Positions 26,974 through 35,385 of a stretch of DNA of 64,000 bases are shown one piece after another; within the stretch, counting starts at the first letter, position 1; the number at the start of each line of letters is the position of its first letter. The notes beneath the pieces are model-generated. The model was not told the DNA's origin. It worked only from the letters and a program-made list of their open reading frames with translations, and made no database searches. The stretch covers positions 1,037,633 through 1,101,632 of the forward strand of contig NZ_OMPC01000001.1 in the NCBI RefSeq assembly GCF_900312675.1. The letters are read 5' to 3'. A program made the translations under genes and the position numbers. The stretch is from Aliivibrio sp. EL58. GTDB taxonomy: Bacteria; Pseudomonadota; Gammaproteobacteria; Enterobacterales; Vibrionaceae.

Positions 26974-27588
26974 TTAAAGCATTGAGACAGATTTTACAAG
27001 AACTGCTAATTTGTCCCATTCATTATTATCTATTAATTCATTTGGTATCATCCAGCTACCGCCACAAGCAACAACGCTAGGTATGGCTAAATAACTGTTG
27101 ATATTATTAAGATTAATCCCCCCTGTTGGCATAAACTGAACAGGGTATACAGCAGATAACGCTTTTAGCATTTCCACACCACCTGATGGCTCAGCAGGAA
27201 AGAATTTAACGGTGTGCAAACCTAATTGCATTGCTTTCTCTACTAGATAAGGAGAGTTTACACCTGCAATTATTTCGATTTTACGCTCTTGACTGTATTT
27301 CACTATTTCAGGGTTAATGCTAGGACTAACTAGAAAATCAACGCCAGATTCAATCGCTAAATCAACATGCTCTTTACGAATAACAGTACCAGCTCCGATT
27401 AGCATATCAGGATAAGCTTCACGCATATTCATAATCGCTTGTGCTGCATCTTCTGTTCTAAAAGTAACTTCCGCACAAGGTAAATCGTTTTCGACGAGAA
27501 CTTTTGCAATCATTGCTGCTTTAGATGCATCTTTGATCGTAACAACAGGAACTACTTTAATTTTTGCTAGTTTTTCGTTTAAATTCAT
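26974..27588 (-). CDS. kdgA: KDPG aldolase (2-dehydro-3-deoxy-phosphogluconate aldolase)
   Basis: A 204-residue class I aldolase that splits 2-keto-3-deoxy-6-phosphogluconate into pyruvate and glyceraldehyde-3-phosphate. The catalytic glutamate is Glu40 (CAEVTFRTEDA) and the Schiff-base lysine is Lys128 (LHTVKFFPAEPSGG); their spacing of 88 residues equals that of E. coli Eda. FMPTGGINLNNIN is the phosphate-binding loop. It starts nine bases after kdgK with a GAGGT ribosome site, so the two last steps of the uronate path are co-translated. Confidence 0.94.
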   Translation of the reverse strand: MNLNEKLAKIKVVPVVTIKDASKAAMIAKVLVENDLPCAEVTFRTEDAAQAIMNMREAYPDMLIGAGTVIRKEHVDLAIESGVDFLVSPSINPEIVKYSQERKIEIIAGVNSPYLVEKAMQLGLHTVKFFPAEPSGGVEMLKALSAVYPVQFMPTGGINLNNINSYLAIPSVVACGGSWMIPNELIDNNEWDKLAVLVKSVSML

Positions 27589-27596
27589 TTTGAACC

Positions 27597-28520
27597 TCAG
27601 ATTGGCATAACAGATTTAGGGATAATAGCCCCGTGGTATTGAATAACGGTGCTTGCAAGTTGATGACCAGCAACCGCAGATTCAGAGCCGCTACAATCTA
27701 GTACTCGCTTAGATAGGTAGCCGGCACTAAAGGAGTCACCAGCAGCCGTAGTATCAATGACATTGGTTACTTTGACAGAGGGAATAAAAGATGTGTTATC
27801 AGAAGAGTAAACAATGCAATCATCCTTACCTCGTTTAATAATGATTTCAGATACACCTAAATCGATTGTACGATGCATTGCTTGGTCTGCGGTATCGTCT
27901 CCCCATAATAACTGCTCATCATCAAAAGTTAAGAAGGCGATATCAGTTAAAGATAATATCTTTGTATAAGCGGACTGGGCTTCAGACTGGTTATTCCAAA
28001 GAGTTGGGCGGTAGTTATTATCAAAGGCAATTTTTATACCTTTAGATTTACAATTTTCAAGGATAGAAAACAGTGCATCTCTACATTCAGAAGTAAGGAT
28101 CGCAAGACTAATACCACTTAAATAAACAAGTTGGTGGGTCAATAAATCTGCCGTGATTTGAGATGCATTTTCACTCGTTATCCAATATTTTGCAGCGGAA
28201 TCATTGCGCCAGTAGTTAAAGGTTCGTTCTCCTTCACTGTCTGTTTTGATTGAGTAAATACCATTATTTTTATCGGTAGATACTCTTACCATATCAGTGT
28301 TAATATTTTCTTTATTCCAGTCGTCTAGCATGTTTTCTGTAAAATTATCTTTACCAACACAAGTGAGATAAGAGACGCTAATATTATAGGATTCAAGTGA
28401 ACGAGAAAGGTAAATTGCGGTATTGAGCGTATCACCACCAAATCCCTGGGTGACGATACCGTTAATCTCTTTTAACTCAACCATGCATTCGCCAATAATG
28501 GCAATATTTGTAATATCCAT
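27597..28520 (-). CDS. kdgK: 2-keto-3-deoxygluconate kinase
   Basis: A 307-residue PfkB-family sugar kinase that phosphorylates KDG to KDPG with ATP. The N-terminal IAIIGECMVELKEI, the substrate region GGDTLNTAIYLSR and the C-terminal DTTAAGDSFSAGYLSKR with the catalytic aspartate in AAGD fit KdgK. A frame six codons longer exists; the ATG at 28520 has AGAG five bases upstream and is preferred. It follows the RpiB-type isomerase by about 56 bases within the operon. Confidence 0.92.
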   Translation of the reverse strand: MDITNIAIIGECMVELKEINGIVTQGFGGDTLNTAIYLSRSLESYNISVSYLTCVGKDNFTENMLDDWNKENINTDMVRVSTDKNNGIYSIKTDSEGERTFNYWRNDSAAKYWITSENASQITADLLTHQLVYLSGISLAILTSECRDALFSILENCKSKGIKIAFDNNYRPTLWNNQSEAQSAYTKILSLTDIAFLTFDDEQLLWGDDTADQAMHRTIDLGVSEIIIKRGKDDCIVYSSDNTSFIPSVKVTNVIDTTAAGDSFSAGYLSKRVLDCSGSESAVAGHQLASTVIQYHGAIIPKSVMPI

Positions 28521-28576
28521 AAAATCTCTATTATGCAAAAGCCGACCGCTGAAGTCGGCTTAGGTATTGATCTATA

Positions 28577-29221
28577 TTAGTTCAGAATAGAACGAACATA
28601 ATCTACGATTTCTTGGTTTTCGGCATGATTAAATAAACACGCTTGAAAACGTTCACCCATAACTGCAGTTTTAACTAATTCAGGATCCATCGACTTTAGT
28701 GCGTCAATATAATTATCTTTAGCGACAGCAAGTTTAACTTGATTCAAAATAGCTGCATTTTGTTGTTGTGGAAGTGCGCGTTCAATAGGGTAGCCCTGCC
28801 CACGCTCACAGCCAGATAATAATACTTTTTCAAAAATATTACGGATGTTTAATTCTGCAGCCCAACCAAATCCTTTAGCAAACGCAAGAGCAAGTGCATT
28901 ACCATTGTTGATTTGAGTAAATAAGAACGCATCAGATGGTTCAATAGCAAGACCACAAACAACGTTATGGTGAGCATTACAACTCATCATTGCACCTTGA
29001 CCAGTACCACAGCCAGTAAATACAAAATCAACCGCTTTAGAAGCTAAAAGAATAGAAGCTTGGATGCCAAGGTGAATGTAAGTCAGATGGTGATCTTGGT
29101 CATCACACATGCCAACGTTAAATACTTCATCGTTACTTTGTGCTGTTACTGTAAGTAATTCATTTAAAACGATTGAGTTTTTAGCCGCTTGGCTATTTTC
29201 CATAGTTAATGCAATTTTCAT
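28577..29221 (-). CDS. RpiB/LacA/LacB-family isomerase, probable DhuI
   Basis: A 214-residue protein of the RpiB family with its active-site loop VFTGCGTGQGAMMSCNAH (Cys in GCGTG). In Streptococcus glycosaminoglycan loci a member of this family, DhuI, isomerises 4-deoxy-5-ketouronate (DKH) to 2,5-diketo-3-deoxygluconate, the step carried out by KduI in E. coli. The matching length, the absence of kduI from the locus and the neighbouring kduD and kdgK genes support the same role here. The ATG overlaps the TGA of the YgjV gene (ATGA). The general RpiB activity (ribose-5-phosphate) cannot be excluded from sequence alone. Confidence 0.8.
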   Translation of the reverse strand: MKIALTMENSQAAKNSIVLNELLTVTAQSNDEVFNVGMCDDQDHHLTYIHLGIQASILLASKAVDFVFTGCGTGQGAMMSCNAHHNVVCGLAIEPSDAFLFTQINNGNALALAFAKGFGWAAELNIRNIFEKVLLSGCERGQGYPIERALPQQQNAAILNQVKLAVAKDNYIDALKSMDPELVKTAVMGERFQACLFNHAENQEIVDYVRSILN

Positions 29222-29754
29222 TTTATTTCCAAATTATTTTCTAAGATCCGACTATCTTTATGTAATCGAATAATAGTGATTATGTTTACTGACATCGCAG
29301 TTATTTCTAAAAGAACGCCACCGATTGAGCCAATTAAAATATTATTAATTAACCAACATGCGGCACCAATAAAAAACCAACAACGCATTCTTATTCCGTC
29401 GAGCATAAATATCGCGTAACTACCAATTGCAGTTCCTATTAGAGGGAATAGTTGCCACATGTAATCGGTCGTTAAAATGCCAAATAGCAAGCTGGTACAT
29501 ACAAAGACAAATGCGATATAACCATTTCGAATAAAAATAGCTGTTGTGGTTCTCATTGCTGATAGCAAAGAACTGAGAGCCGATACTGTAGAGCCTAGTA
29601 ATAAATAGTGAATCATATGGTTGATGTTTAAAGCCAACATAAGGAGCTTCAATCGTTTATCATTTTTTTGATAGAATGCGGCAATGCCTAAAACGAAACT
29701 GAGAAAACCTAATAGTTGGGCAAATGAGAAAACATCAACCAAATTGAGACTCAT
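29218..29754 (-). CDS. YgjV-family inner membrane protein
   Basis: A 178-residue hydrophobic protein with about six membrane segments, matching the Imp-YgjV family by its start (DVFSFAQLLGFLSFVLGIAA) and the NINHMIHYLLLGS segment. Function is unknown; E. coli ygjV also sits in a hexuronate gene region, which is suggestive. The chosen ATG at 29754 overlaps the kduD stop by one base (TAATG); a TTG five codons upstream would give 183 residues. Tight coupling on both sides shows it belongs to the pathway operon. Confidence 0.8.
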   Translation of the reverse strand: MSLNLVDVFSFAQLLGFLSFVLGIAAFYQKNDKRLKLLMLALNINHMIHYLLLGSTVSALSSLLSAMRTTTAIFIRNGYIAFVFVCTSLLFGILTTDYMWQLFPLIGTAIGSYAIFMLDGIRMRCWFFIGAACWLINNILIGSIGGVLLEITAMSVNIITIIRLHKDSRILENNLEIK

Positions 29755-30515
29755 TAACGAGATAGCCAACCACCATCAACAGCAATTGTGTAGCCATTAA
29801 TATAATCAGATGCTTTTGAGGCTAGGAATACACAAGCTCCTTGTAGATCTTCAGGTGTTCCCCAACGATTTGCTGGGATGCGTTCAAGGATAGCCTTGTT
29901 GCGTTCTGCATCTTCACGTAATGCTTGTGTGTTATTGGTCGCCATATATCCAGGGGCTATAGCGTTAACATTGACACCGTATTGACCCCATTCATTAGCT
30001 ATCGCACGAGTGACCCCCATAACCGCACTTTTTGATGCTGTATATGATGGAACGCGAACTCCGCCTTGGAAAGATAGCATTGATGCGATGTTAATAATTT
30101 TGCCACCTTCACCTTGAGCGATGAATTGTTTTGCAACTGCTTGAGATAAGAAGAAAGTCGTTTTAATGTTGATGTTCATTACATCATCCCAATCGCTTTC
30201 TGTGAAATCAATTGCATCATTACGGCGAATAATGCCAGCATTGTTTACTAGAATATCAATGCGGCCGAACTCAGCAACCGCTTGTTCTACGATAGAATCA
30301 ATAGAATCCATTGCCATTAAATTAGCACGAATATCAAAAAATTTACGACCGATAGCTTCGATTTTGCTCATAGTATCAGTTGGTTCAGTGATATTAACAC
30401 CGATAATATCACAACCTGCCTCAGCAAGACCTAGAGCCATGCCTTGACCAAGACCAGTATCACAACCCGTTACGATTGCAACTTTGCCGCTTAAATTAAA
30501 TGAATCAAGAATCAT
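29754..30515 (-). CDS. kduD: 2-dehydro-3-deoxy-D-gluconate 5-dehydrogenase KduD
   Basis: A 253-residue short-chain dehydrogenase very close to E. coli KduD over its whole length: GKVAIVTGCDTGLGQGMALG (nucleotide loop TGxxxGxG), ILVNNAGIIRR, KIINIASMLSFQGG (Ser) and YTASKSAVMG (Tyr and Lys of YxxxK), then the C-terminal NGYTIAVDGGWLSR. It reduces 2,5-diketo-3-deoxygluconate (DKII) to KDG with NAD(P)H. It sits between the GH105 hydrolase and the YgjV gene in one operon. Confidence 0.94.
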   Translation of the reverse strand: MILDSFNLSGKVAIVTGCDTGLGQGMALGLAEAGCDIIGVNITEPTDTMSKIEAIGRKFFDIRANLMAMDSIDSIVEQAVAEFGRIDILVNNAGIIRRNDAIDFTESDWDDVMNINIKTTFFLSQAVAKQFIAQGEGGKIINIASMLSFQGGVRVPSYTASKSAVMGVTRAIANEWGQYGVNVNAIAPGYMATNNTQALREDAERNKAILERIPANRWGTPEDLQGACVFLASKASDYINGYTIAVDGGWLSR

Positions 30516-30524
30516 GGAATAACC

Positions 30525-31565
30525 TTATTTTAAAATTTTCATAACTTGTGTAGCTGCAAGTAAAAATGCACCTGCGCCATAATCAATGTTGTGTTCAAAT
30601 TCAACATCACGTGGGTTGTAAGCGGGTAGTTGAACCCATCCAATCATGCCGTTGTCGTGAACACAGGTTTCTAATGCTTCCCACGACTTAGTGATGATTG
30701 GTAAGTAAATAGATTTATCTAATAAACCTTTTTCAACTCCCCACGCTAGGCCACAGACAAACAAAGAGGTAGCACTGCTTTCTGGTGACGGGTAATTCTC
30801 TGGATCAAGTAAACTAGTACGCCAGAATCCATCCTCTTGTTGATATTTAATTACTTCTTCAGCTAGCGCAGTGAACATTGCAATGTATTGCCCGCGAGTA
30901 GGGTAGTCTTGTGGCATATGTTCTAGAATTCTAGGGATTGCTGTTAGAACCCAACCAATACCACGAGACCAAAATATTTTTTCACCGTTTTTTTCTCGAA
31001 GCTCGGTTTGCTCATCATTTGGAATATATCGATGATCTCGATAATACAAACCAGTTTCAGGATCATACAGATTATCAACAGCGTCCCAGAAAGCGGTATC
31101 CATGTAATCTATGTATTTTTTATCACCTGTAATCGCTGAAATACCAGCGAATGCAGGAGGAGCCATAAATAATGAATCACACCACCACCAGTCACTACGA
31201 CCATTTTTAGGGTCATTTACCATGATATCGAATGCCTTTGTGGCATACTCAATGATTTCAGGCGTATCCATCAAAGGGTAGAGTGGTAAATAGGCTTGAA
31301 TACAGACATGGTCATCAGCAAAACGAGGTAAATGACCGGGTCTAAATCCTGTATTGAGTGTGTAGTCCATTAAACCATCAAGGTAGTCTTGATCATTGGT
31401 TTCTTTCCAGGCATCAGCCACGGATAGCCAAAATACGCCACGCTCCCAATCAGTTGCACGTAGAAAACGTTTTTTACCTGTGCTTCGAATGACAAAGCGA
31501 GTACGGTTCGTATGCTGCCATTGATAGACTTTTTTCATTAAGTCTTGAATGTGTTGCTTGTTCAT
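30525..31565 (-). CDS. GH105-type unsaturated uronyl hydrolase
   Basis: A 346-residue cytoplasmic glycoside hydrolase with the (alpha/alpha)6 signature of GH105 (YteR/YesR type): DWWWCDSLFMAPPAFAG with the catalytic Asp just after WWWC, FWSRGIGWVLTAIPRILE, GFWRTSLLDPENYPSPESS, and IDYGAGAFLLAATQVMK at the end. Family members hydrate and release the 4,5-unsaturated uronic acid from the non-reducing end of lyase products. In the present locus the substrate should be the phosphorylated unsaturated disaccharide delivered by the PTS. The ATG at 31565 has AAGGA seven bases upstream; an upstream in-frame TTG is less likely. Typical GAG loci use GH88 at this step. Confidence 0.87.
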   Translation of the reverse strand: MNKQHIQDLMKKVYQWQHTNRTRFVIRSTGKKRFLRATDWERGVFWLSVADAWKETNDQDYLDGLMDYTLNTGFRPGHLPRFADDHVCIQAYLPLYPLMDTPEIIEYATKAFDIMVNDPKNGRSDWWWCDSLFMAPPAFAGISAITGDKKYIDYMDTAFWDAVDNLYDPETGLYYRDHRYIPNDEQTELREKNGEKIFWSRGIGWVLTAIPRILEHMPQDYPTRGQYIAMFTALAEEVIKYQQEDGFWRTSLLDPENYPSPESSATSLFVCGLAWGVEKGLLDKSIYLPIITKSWEALETCVHDNGMIGWVQLPAYNPRDVEFEHNIDYGAGAFLLAATQVMKILK

Positions 31566-31582
31566 TTTCAATCCTTGAATAA

Positions 31583-32023
31583 TTAAAGAGCGTCTTCAAA
31601 TTCGTCGTTTGTATTTGCTTCTTGTTCTTGGATAACAAGGTGCATATCATTCATTGTTGAGCGACCTATCTCTAGGACGATCTCAGACAGTTCTTCTAAT
31701 GACACATCATCACGTTCAAAACATGCATTTGTAATCATTGGTAGGTTACAACCGCCAATAACTTTAACGTCATTTCGAGAGAACATGATTGCGACAGCTC
31801 GGTTACAAGGAGACCCTCCAATAACATCAGTTAGAAATAAAACGCCTTGACCATTATTTACTCTCTCAACAGCGTTGACCATTTTATGTTCAAGCTCTTC
31901 AGTGGTAATTGATGGAATAAAGTCAATGAACTCGATATAGCTTTGTTCACCAACAATAGCATCGACTGCTGATTTCATACCGGACGCGAAATTTATGTGC
32001 CCAGAAACAATAATACCAATCAT
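31583..32023 (-). CDS. PTS mannose-family EIIA component
   Basis: A 146-residue cytoplasmic phosphocarrier of the ManX-IIA type. The phosphorylated histidine is His9 in GIIVSGHINFASGM, and the conserved VLFLTDVIGGSPCNRA loop surrounds the active site. It takes phosphate from HPr and passes it to EIIB. The C-terminal acidic tail (QEQEANTNDEFEDAL) is not part of the domain. It follows IID by nine bases and precedes the GH105 gene by about 17 bases. Confidence 0.93.
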   Translation of the reverse strand: MIGIIVSGHINFASGMKSAVDAIVGEQSYIEFIDFIPSITTEELEHKMVNAVERVNNGQGVLFLTDVIGGSPCNRAVAIMFSRNDVKVIGGCNLPMITNACFERDDVSLEELSEIVLEIGRSTMNDMHLVIQEQEANTNDEFEDAL

Positions 32024-32032
32024 CTTTAATCC

Positions 32033-32935
32033 TTAAAAAATACCAAGTAAATGACCGCCAACACCGGCAAATAGAGTTCCAAAAATTAAAACTGTTGGTG
32101 ATTTGCCTTTTTTAACAAAGTAGTACATTAACCAAACTAGTAGCATTGGTAATATGTTAGGCATTATTTTATCGAACATACCAGTCTGTAGACTGATTGA
32201 TGCAGCCCCAGCTTCAAGAACAATATCCGTCTTCACTTTAACGAATTTTGCTACCATTGAACCAATTACACCTAAACCAACGATGTTAGCTGCACGGCCT
32301 AATTTCTCTGCTTGGTCTGATAATTTTTCTAATGCTGAAACACCTGCGTTATAGCCTAAGAACAGTAACCAGAAATACATAGGAATACGGTATGCTTGGT
32401 ATAAAACAAAGAATACTAAAACACCTAAAGGGTTGCCTTGTAATGCAATAGAACAGCCAATCGCTAATGTCAGAGGAAGCATAACAGAGTGATCCAATGC
32501 ATCACCAACACCAGAAACTGAGCCCATGGTTGCCGCTTTAACTGAAGCGATAGTTGATGGTTTTTCTTTGTTTTCTTCCATTGCAATTGCTAACCCTAAA
32601 GGAAGAGTGAACATTTTTGGGTTTGCATTATAAAATTGTAAATTATTTTTTAGGGCTTTCTTAAGATCTTCAGGATTAGAATGGATCTTCTTTAATGCAG
32701 GACTGATTGAATAACAGAAACCACCTGCTTGCATACGGTTATAGTTAAAGTTACCTTCCATCAATAATCCACGAAAACCAATTTTCCATAGGTCATTTTT
32801 AGTGATTACTTTTTTTGTTGTTTGATCGTTATAACTATCGTGGTTCATGTCAACTTCAGTAGCAGACTCTGCATGTTTAGCTGATGGGTTTTGGTAGAAT
32901 TCACTGTTCAAATCCATATTAATATTAGAGCTCAT
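32033..32935 (-). CDS. PTS mannose-family EIID component
   Basis: A 300-residue membrane protein of the EIID family: GLLMEGNFNYNRMQAGGFCY, GLAIAMEENK, MGSVSGVGDALDHSVMLPLT and several C-terminal hydrophobic segments. With EIIC it forms the sugar channel of the transporter. The ATG at 32935 has AAGGATTTGAC upstream and overlaps the end of the IIC gene by eleven bases; an upstream TTG is less likely. Residues 1-40 are a hydrophilic extension before the conserved domain. Confidence 0.93.
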   Translation of the reverse strand: MSSNINMDLNSEFYQNPSAKHAESATEVDMNHDSYNDQTTKKVITKNDLWKIGFRGLLMEGNFNYNRMQAGGFCYSISPALKKIHSNPEDLKKALKNNLQFYNANPKMFTLPLGLAIAMEENKEKPSTIASVKAATMGSVSGVGDALDHSVMLPLTLAIGCSIALQGNPLGVLVFFVLYQAYRIPMYFWLLFLGYNAGVSALEKLSDQAEKLGRAANIVGLGVIGSMVAKFVKVKTDIVLEAGAASISLQTGMFDKIMPNILPMLLVWLMYYFVKKGKSPTVLIFGTLFAGVGGHLLGIF

Positions 32936-33695
32936 CGTCAAATCCTTGTGTGTTAGATGTGTTATTTGAATCTGATTTATTGCTATTTAAATAATCAAGA
33001 ACTGCAATACAGGTGAAAATTACAGCGACAGCTAAAATTGGAAGATCAAAGTAAGTTGCACAAATAAACCCTAAGAAGAAATAAGGTAATATTTGAACGT
33101 TAAACATAGTGCGCAATAACATCGCAAAGCCAACAGCAGGCATCATGCCACCAGCGATAGCCATTCCTTTAACAATGCTTTCAGGTAAATATTCTTGAAT
33201 AAATTCAGCCCCTGATGCACCAAAGAAAATAGCACTAAAACCAACGATGCCATAAAGTAGTGCTCTTGCGCTTAAACCTAAATAAAGTAGTTTGTCTAAC
33301 CCCTTTAGATTAAGTTCAGCCGCATATTGATCCGCTTTTTGCATCATTGGTGCACAAGATGTGAATAAGAAAATAACGGCAGTTTGCATTGCAAGAGCAA
33401 AAGGGATCGACATACCAATAGCTGCTTCAGGTGTCATGTTTAATTTAATTGCGAACATGGTACCAACGATTGCACCGATGGTTGTATCTGGTGGTTGAAC
33501 ACCAGCATTTGATACTAGTCCTAACCAAGCGAGTTCAAATGTAGCGCCCGCAATTAACCCTGTTTGTAAGTCACCAAGAATTAAACCAACAACAGTACCG
33601 GTGACGAGCGGTCTATGAATACCAGTAAAAATATCGAATTTATCGATACCACATAATGCGGCCCATACTCCGACTAAGATAGCTTCCATTAACAT
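32925..33695 (-). CDS. PTS mannose-family EIIC component
   Basis: A 256-residue membrane protein of the EIIC-Man/Sor family: EAILVGVWAALCGIDKFDI, GTVVGLILGDLQTGLIAGA and the conserved PPDTTIGAIVGTMFAI segment. It forms the translocation path with EIID. Start ATG 33695 (a second ATG two codons on is possible), eleven bases after EIIB. Confidence 0.93.
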   Translation of the reverse strand: MLMEAILVGVWAALCGIDKFDIFTGIHRPLVTGTVVGLILGDLQTGLIAGATFELAWLGLVSNAGVQPPDTTIGAIVGTMFAIKLNMTPEAAIGMSIPFALAMQTAVIFLFTSCAPMMQKADQYAAELNLKGLDKLLYLGLSARALLYGIVGFSAIFFGASGAEFIQEYLPESIVKGMAIAGGMMPAVGFAMLLRTMFNVQILPYFFLGFICATYFDLPILAVAVIFTCIAVLDYLNSNKSDSNNTSNTQGFDDEL

Positions 33696-33706
33696 TTTAA
33701 TTCACC

Positions 33707-34195
33707 TTAAATATTTAGGTTTTTAGTTAGTGAGAAAATACATTCTTTTTCACTTTCTGGCATATGTTGAACAGTGCAAGAGCTACCATGTTCTCTAAGG
33801 ATTTCAAAAGCTTCCATGTCTTTATCATTAACGTTTATATATTTGTTAACTTGAATGCGACCTTCATGGAAATGCATATTACCAATGTTAATTTCAGGTA
33901 GTTTGATACCACCTTTAACGATACGAGCAAAATCAATTGGGTCTTTACAAAGAACTAAAATCTTACGCTCAGGACCCGCTTTAGGTAGGTTATCTATTGT
34001 TTGCTGAATTGTTCGAAATAGAACAGCAAAGTCACTGCCTGCAGAGGCTTTAAATGGGGCTTGAAGTGGTTCAAGTCCTGCAATTTCATCATTTGCAACA
34101 ATGATAGTATTCGCACCTGAATGTTTGCCCCATTGCAGTCGGATTTGACCGTGAATTAAGCGTTCATCAATGCGAGCTAAAACGATATTAGCCAT
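33707..34195 (-). CDS. PTS mannose-family EIIB component
   Basis: A 162-residue cytoplasmic EIIB of the Man/Sor family. The phosphorylated histidine is His15 in ARIDERLIHGQIRLQWG. It transfers phosphate from EIIA to the sugar during transport. It begins 20 bases after the regulator gene with a good ribosome site (AAAGGAAAAA), so regulator and transporter share a transcript. Members of the Man family bring in hexoses, amino sugars and, in Streptococcus, unsaturated GAG disaccharides. Confidence 0.93.
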   Translation of the reverse strand: MANIVLARIDERLIHGQIRLQWGKHSGANTIIVANDEIAGLEPLQAPFKASAGSDFAVLFRTIQQTIDNLPKAGPERKILVLCKDPIDFARIVKGGIKLPEINIGNMHFHEGRIQVNKYINVNDKDMEAFEILREHGSSCTVQHMPESEKECIFSLTKNLNI

Positions 34196-34215
34196 TTATT
34201 TTTCCTTTAAGTAAG

Positions 34216-35013
34216 TTAAGTTGGTTTAAAAATTGTTACGTTATTAGATTTTAAGTTATCTAATACTTCCATAGACACATTTTCATCTGTGATGACAGCA
34301 TCAATTGAGCTTGTATCAAAGACCCAAAATTGACTATGGTTCTCAAAACATTCTGAAGTAGCAATAACGATAATTTGTTCTGATATTTCACGTAATGTTT
34401 TGATTAGTTCTGCGTCTGATTCACTGTTAGCAAATACGCCTTGTGAAGAGCTAAACCCATCAATAAAGATGAATGACTTGCTAAATCTATGGCTCTTCAC
34501 ATTTTTTATCATTTGCGAACCTGTGAACTTCATTAGTTCAAGATTAACGCGACCACCCGTCATAAATAAGTGTATGTTTTCAACATGTAAGGTTCTTACT
34601 AAGTTCAAATCATTACTAACTACTTTTGAATGACACCAGTCTTTAACACCTCTCATTGATTGTCTAATAAGCTTATTGCTATCAATGAAAATAGAATCAT
34701 TTTCTTGTAATAACGTAGCGACTGTTTGACCAAAGAAATCAAGCCTTGAATCAACGGTCTGTTGCGTCTTCTGATTGCTATCAGATAGCTGGGAAAGCAC
34801 AGCTTTGTTAACTAGCGCGTATCCATGAGCCCTGATTAGAAATCCATTCTTCTCAAGAAATCTTAAATCAGCTCTAATTGTGGCTCCTGTTACATGGAAA
34901 ATTGTTGATAATTCGTCAACATGTAGTTTTCCTCTTAATCCGACAAGATTAACTATTTCTAGTCGTCTCTCTAATGACGGTTTTGTTGTATCGCTATTTA
35001 ATGTGATTTTCAT
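34216..35013 (-). CDS. DeoR-family transcriptional regulator of the GAG locus
   Basis: A 265-residue regulator. The winged helix-turn-helix is at about residues 14-68 (RRLEIVNLVGLRGKLHVDEL, then FHVTGATIRADLRFLEKNG), and the rest is the DeoR sugar-phosphate sensor (FIDSNKLIRQSMRG, VVSNDLNLVRTL, IHLFMTGGRVN, IFIDGFSSSQGVF). It is the first gene of the leftward operon and lies beside the divergent lyase arm, so it probably controls both by binding the inverted repeats in 35014-35435. The natural inducer would be a pathway sugar phosphate, by analogy. Confidence 0.87.
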   Translation of the reverse strand: MKITLNSDTTKPSLERRLEIVNLVGLRGKLHVDELSTIFHVTGATIRADLRFLEKNGFLIRAHGYALVNKAVLSQLSDSNQKTQQTVDSRLDFFGQTVATLLQENDSIFIDSNKLIRQSMRGVKDWCHSKVVSNDLNLVRTLHVENIHLFMTGGRVNLELMKFTGSQMIKNVKSHRFSKSFIFIDGFSSSQGVFANSESDAELIKTLREISEQIIVIATSECFENHSQFWVFDTSSIDAVITDENVSMEVLDNLKSNNVTIFKPT

Positions 35014-35105
35014 TTGTTTTCACTTTCATTTGCAGTCTGTAGTAGTACGATAATTTCGGCAATCAATTTTTACAATAAGCTTGACGAAGCTCACGTTCTC
35101 ATTAT

Positions 35106-35124
35106 TGATACGTGACATGTATCA
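35106..35124. promoter_or_regulatory. Candidate operator, 19-bp inverted repeat
   Basis: TGATACGTGACATGTATCA is symmetric about a central A with one mismatch in nine base pairs. The form suits a dimeric DeoR-type repressor. Confidence 0.5.
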
Positions 35125-35142
35125 TATCTTTGAATGGTTTCC

Positions 35143-35161
35143 TGCTGGATATATACCAGCA
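35143..35161. promoter_or_regulatory. Second inverted repeat in the GAG control region
   Basis: Arms TGCTGG / CCAGCA are exact and separated by seven bases (ATATATA), the same 6-7-6 geometry as the TGATAC / GTATCA core of the repeat 37 bases away but with a different sequence. Confidence 0.4.
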
Positions 35162-35209
35162 ATGCTTCATTCCTAATACTAAATGAGTAGAAATCGTTGA
35201 AGTGCAACT

Positions 35210-35238
35210 CAATAATTTGTTGAACAGCTCAATTATTG
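35210..35238. repeat. Third inverted repeat in the GAG control region
   Basis: Exact eight-base arms CAATAATT / AATTATTG separated by 13 bases. It could be an operator or a chance AT-rich pairing. Confidence 0.3.
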
Positions 35239-35331
35239 GCGAATAATCATAGTCGTTCCTGACATAGAGCAAGCTATGTACAGCATCATTTAATGATACA
35301 GCAATTTAATTCTTTTTTCTTTTAGTTTCTT

Positions 35332-35385
35332 AAATTGTGATCAAAGTGAAAGAAAGTAAAAATTTTATGAATATAATGAAAAAAA
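35332..35385 (+). promoter_or_regulatory. Putative CRP-dependent promoter of the porin/lyase operon
   Basis: A CRP-like site with a perfect left half (TGTGA at 35336-35340) and a degraded right half (TGAAA) is centred at 35343.5. A perfect -10 TATAAT lies at 35372-35377, giving a predicted start at about 35385 and a -41.5 spacing, as in class II CRP promoters. No good -35 is present, which is normal for such promoters. Confidence 0.5.
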
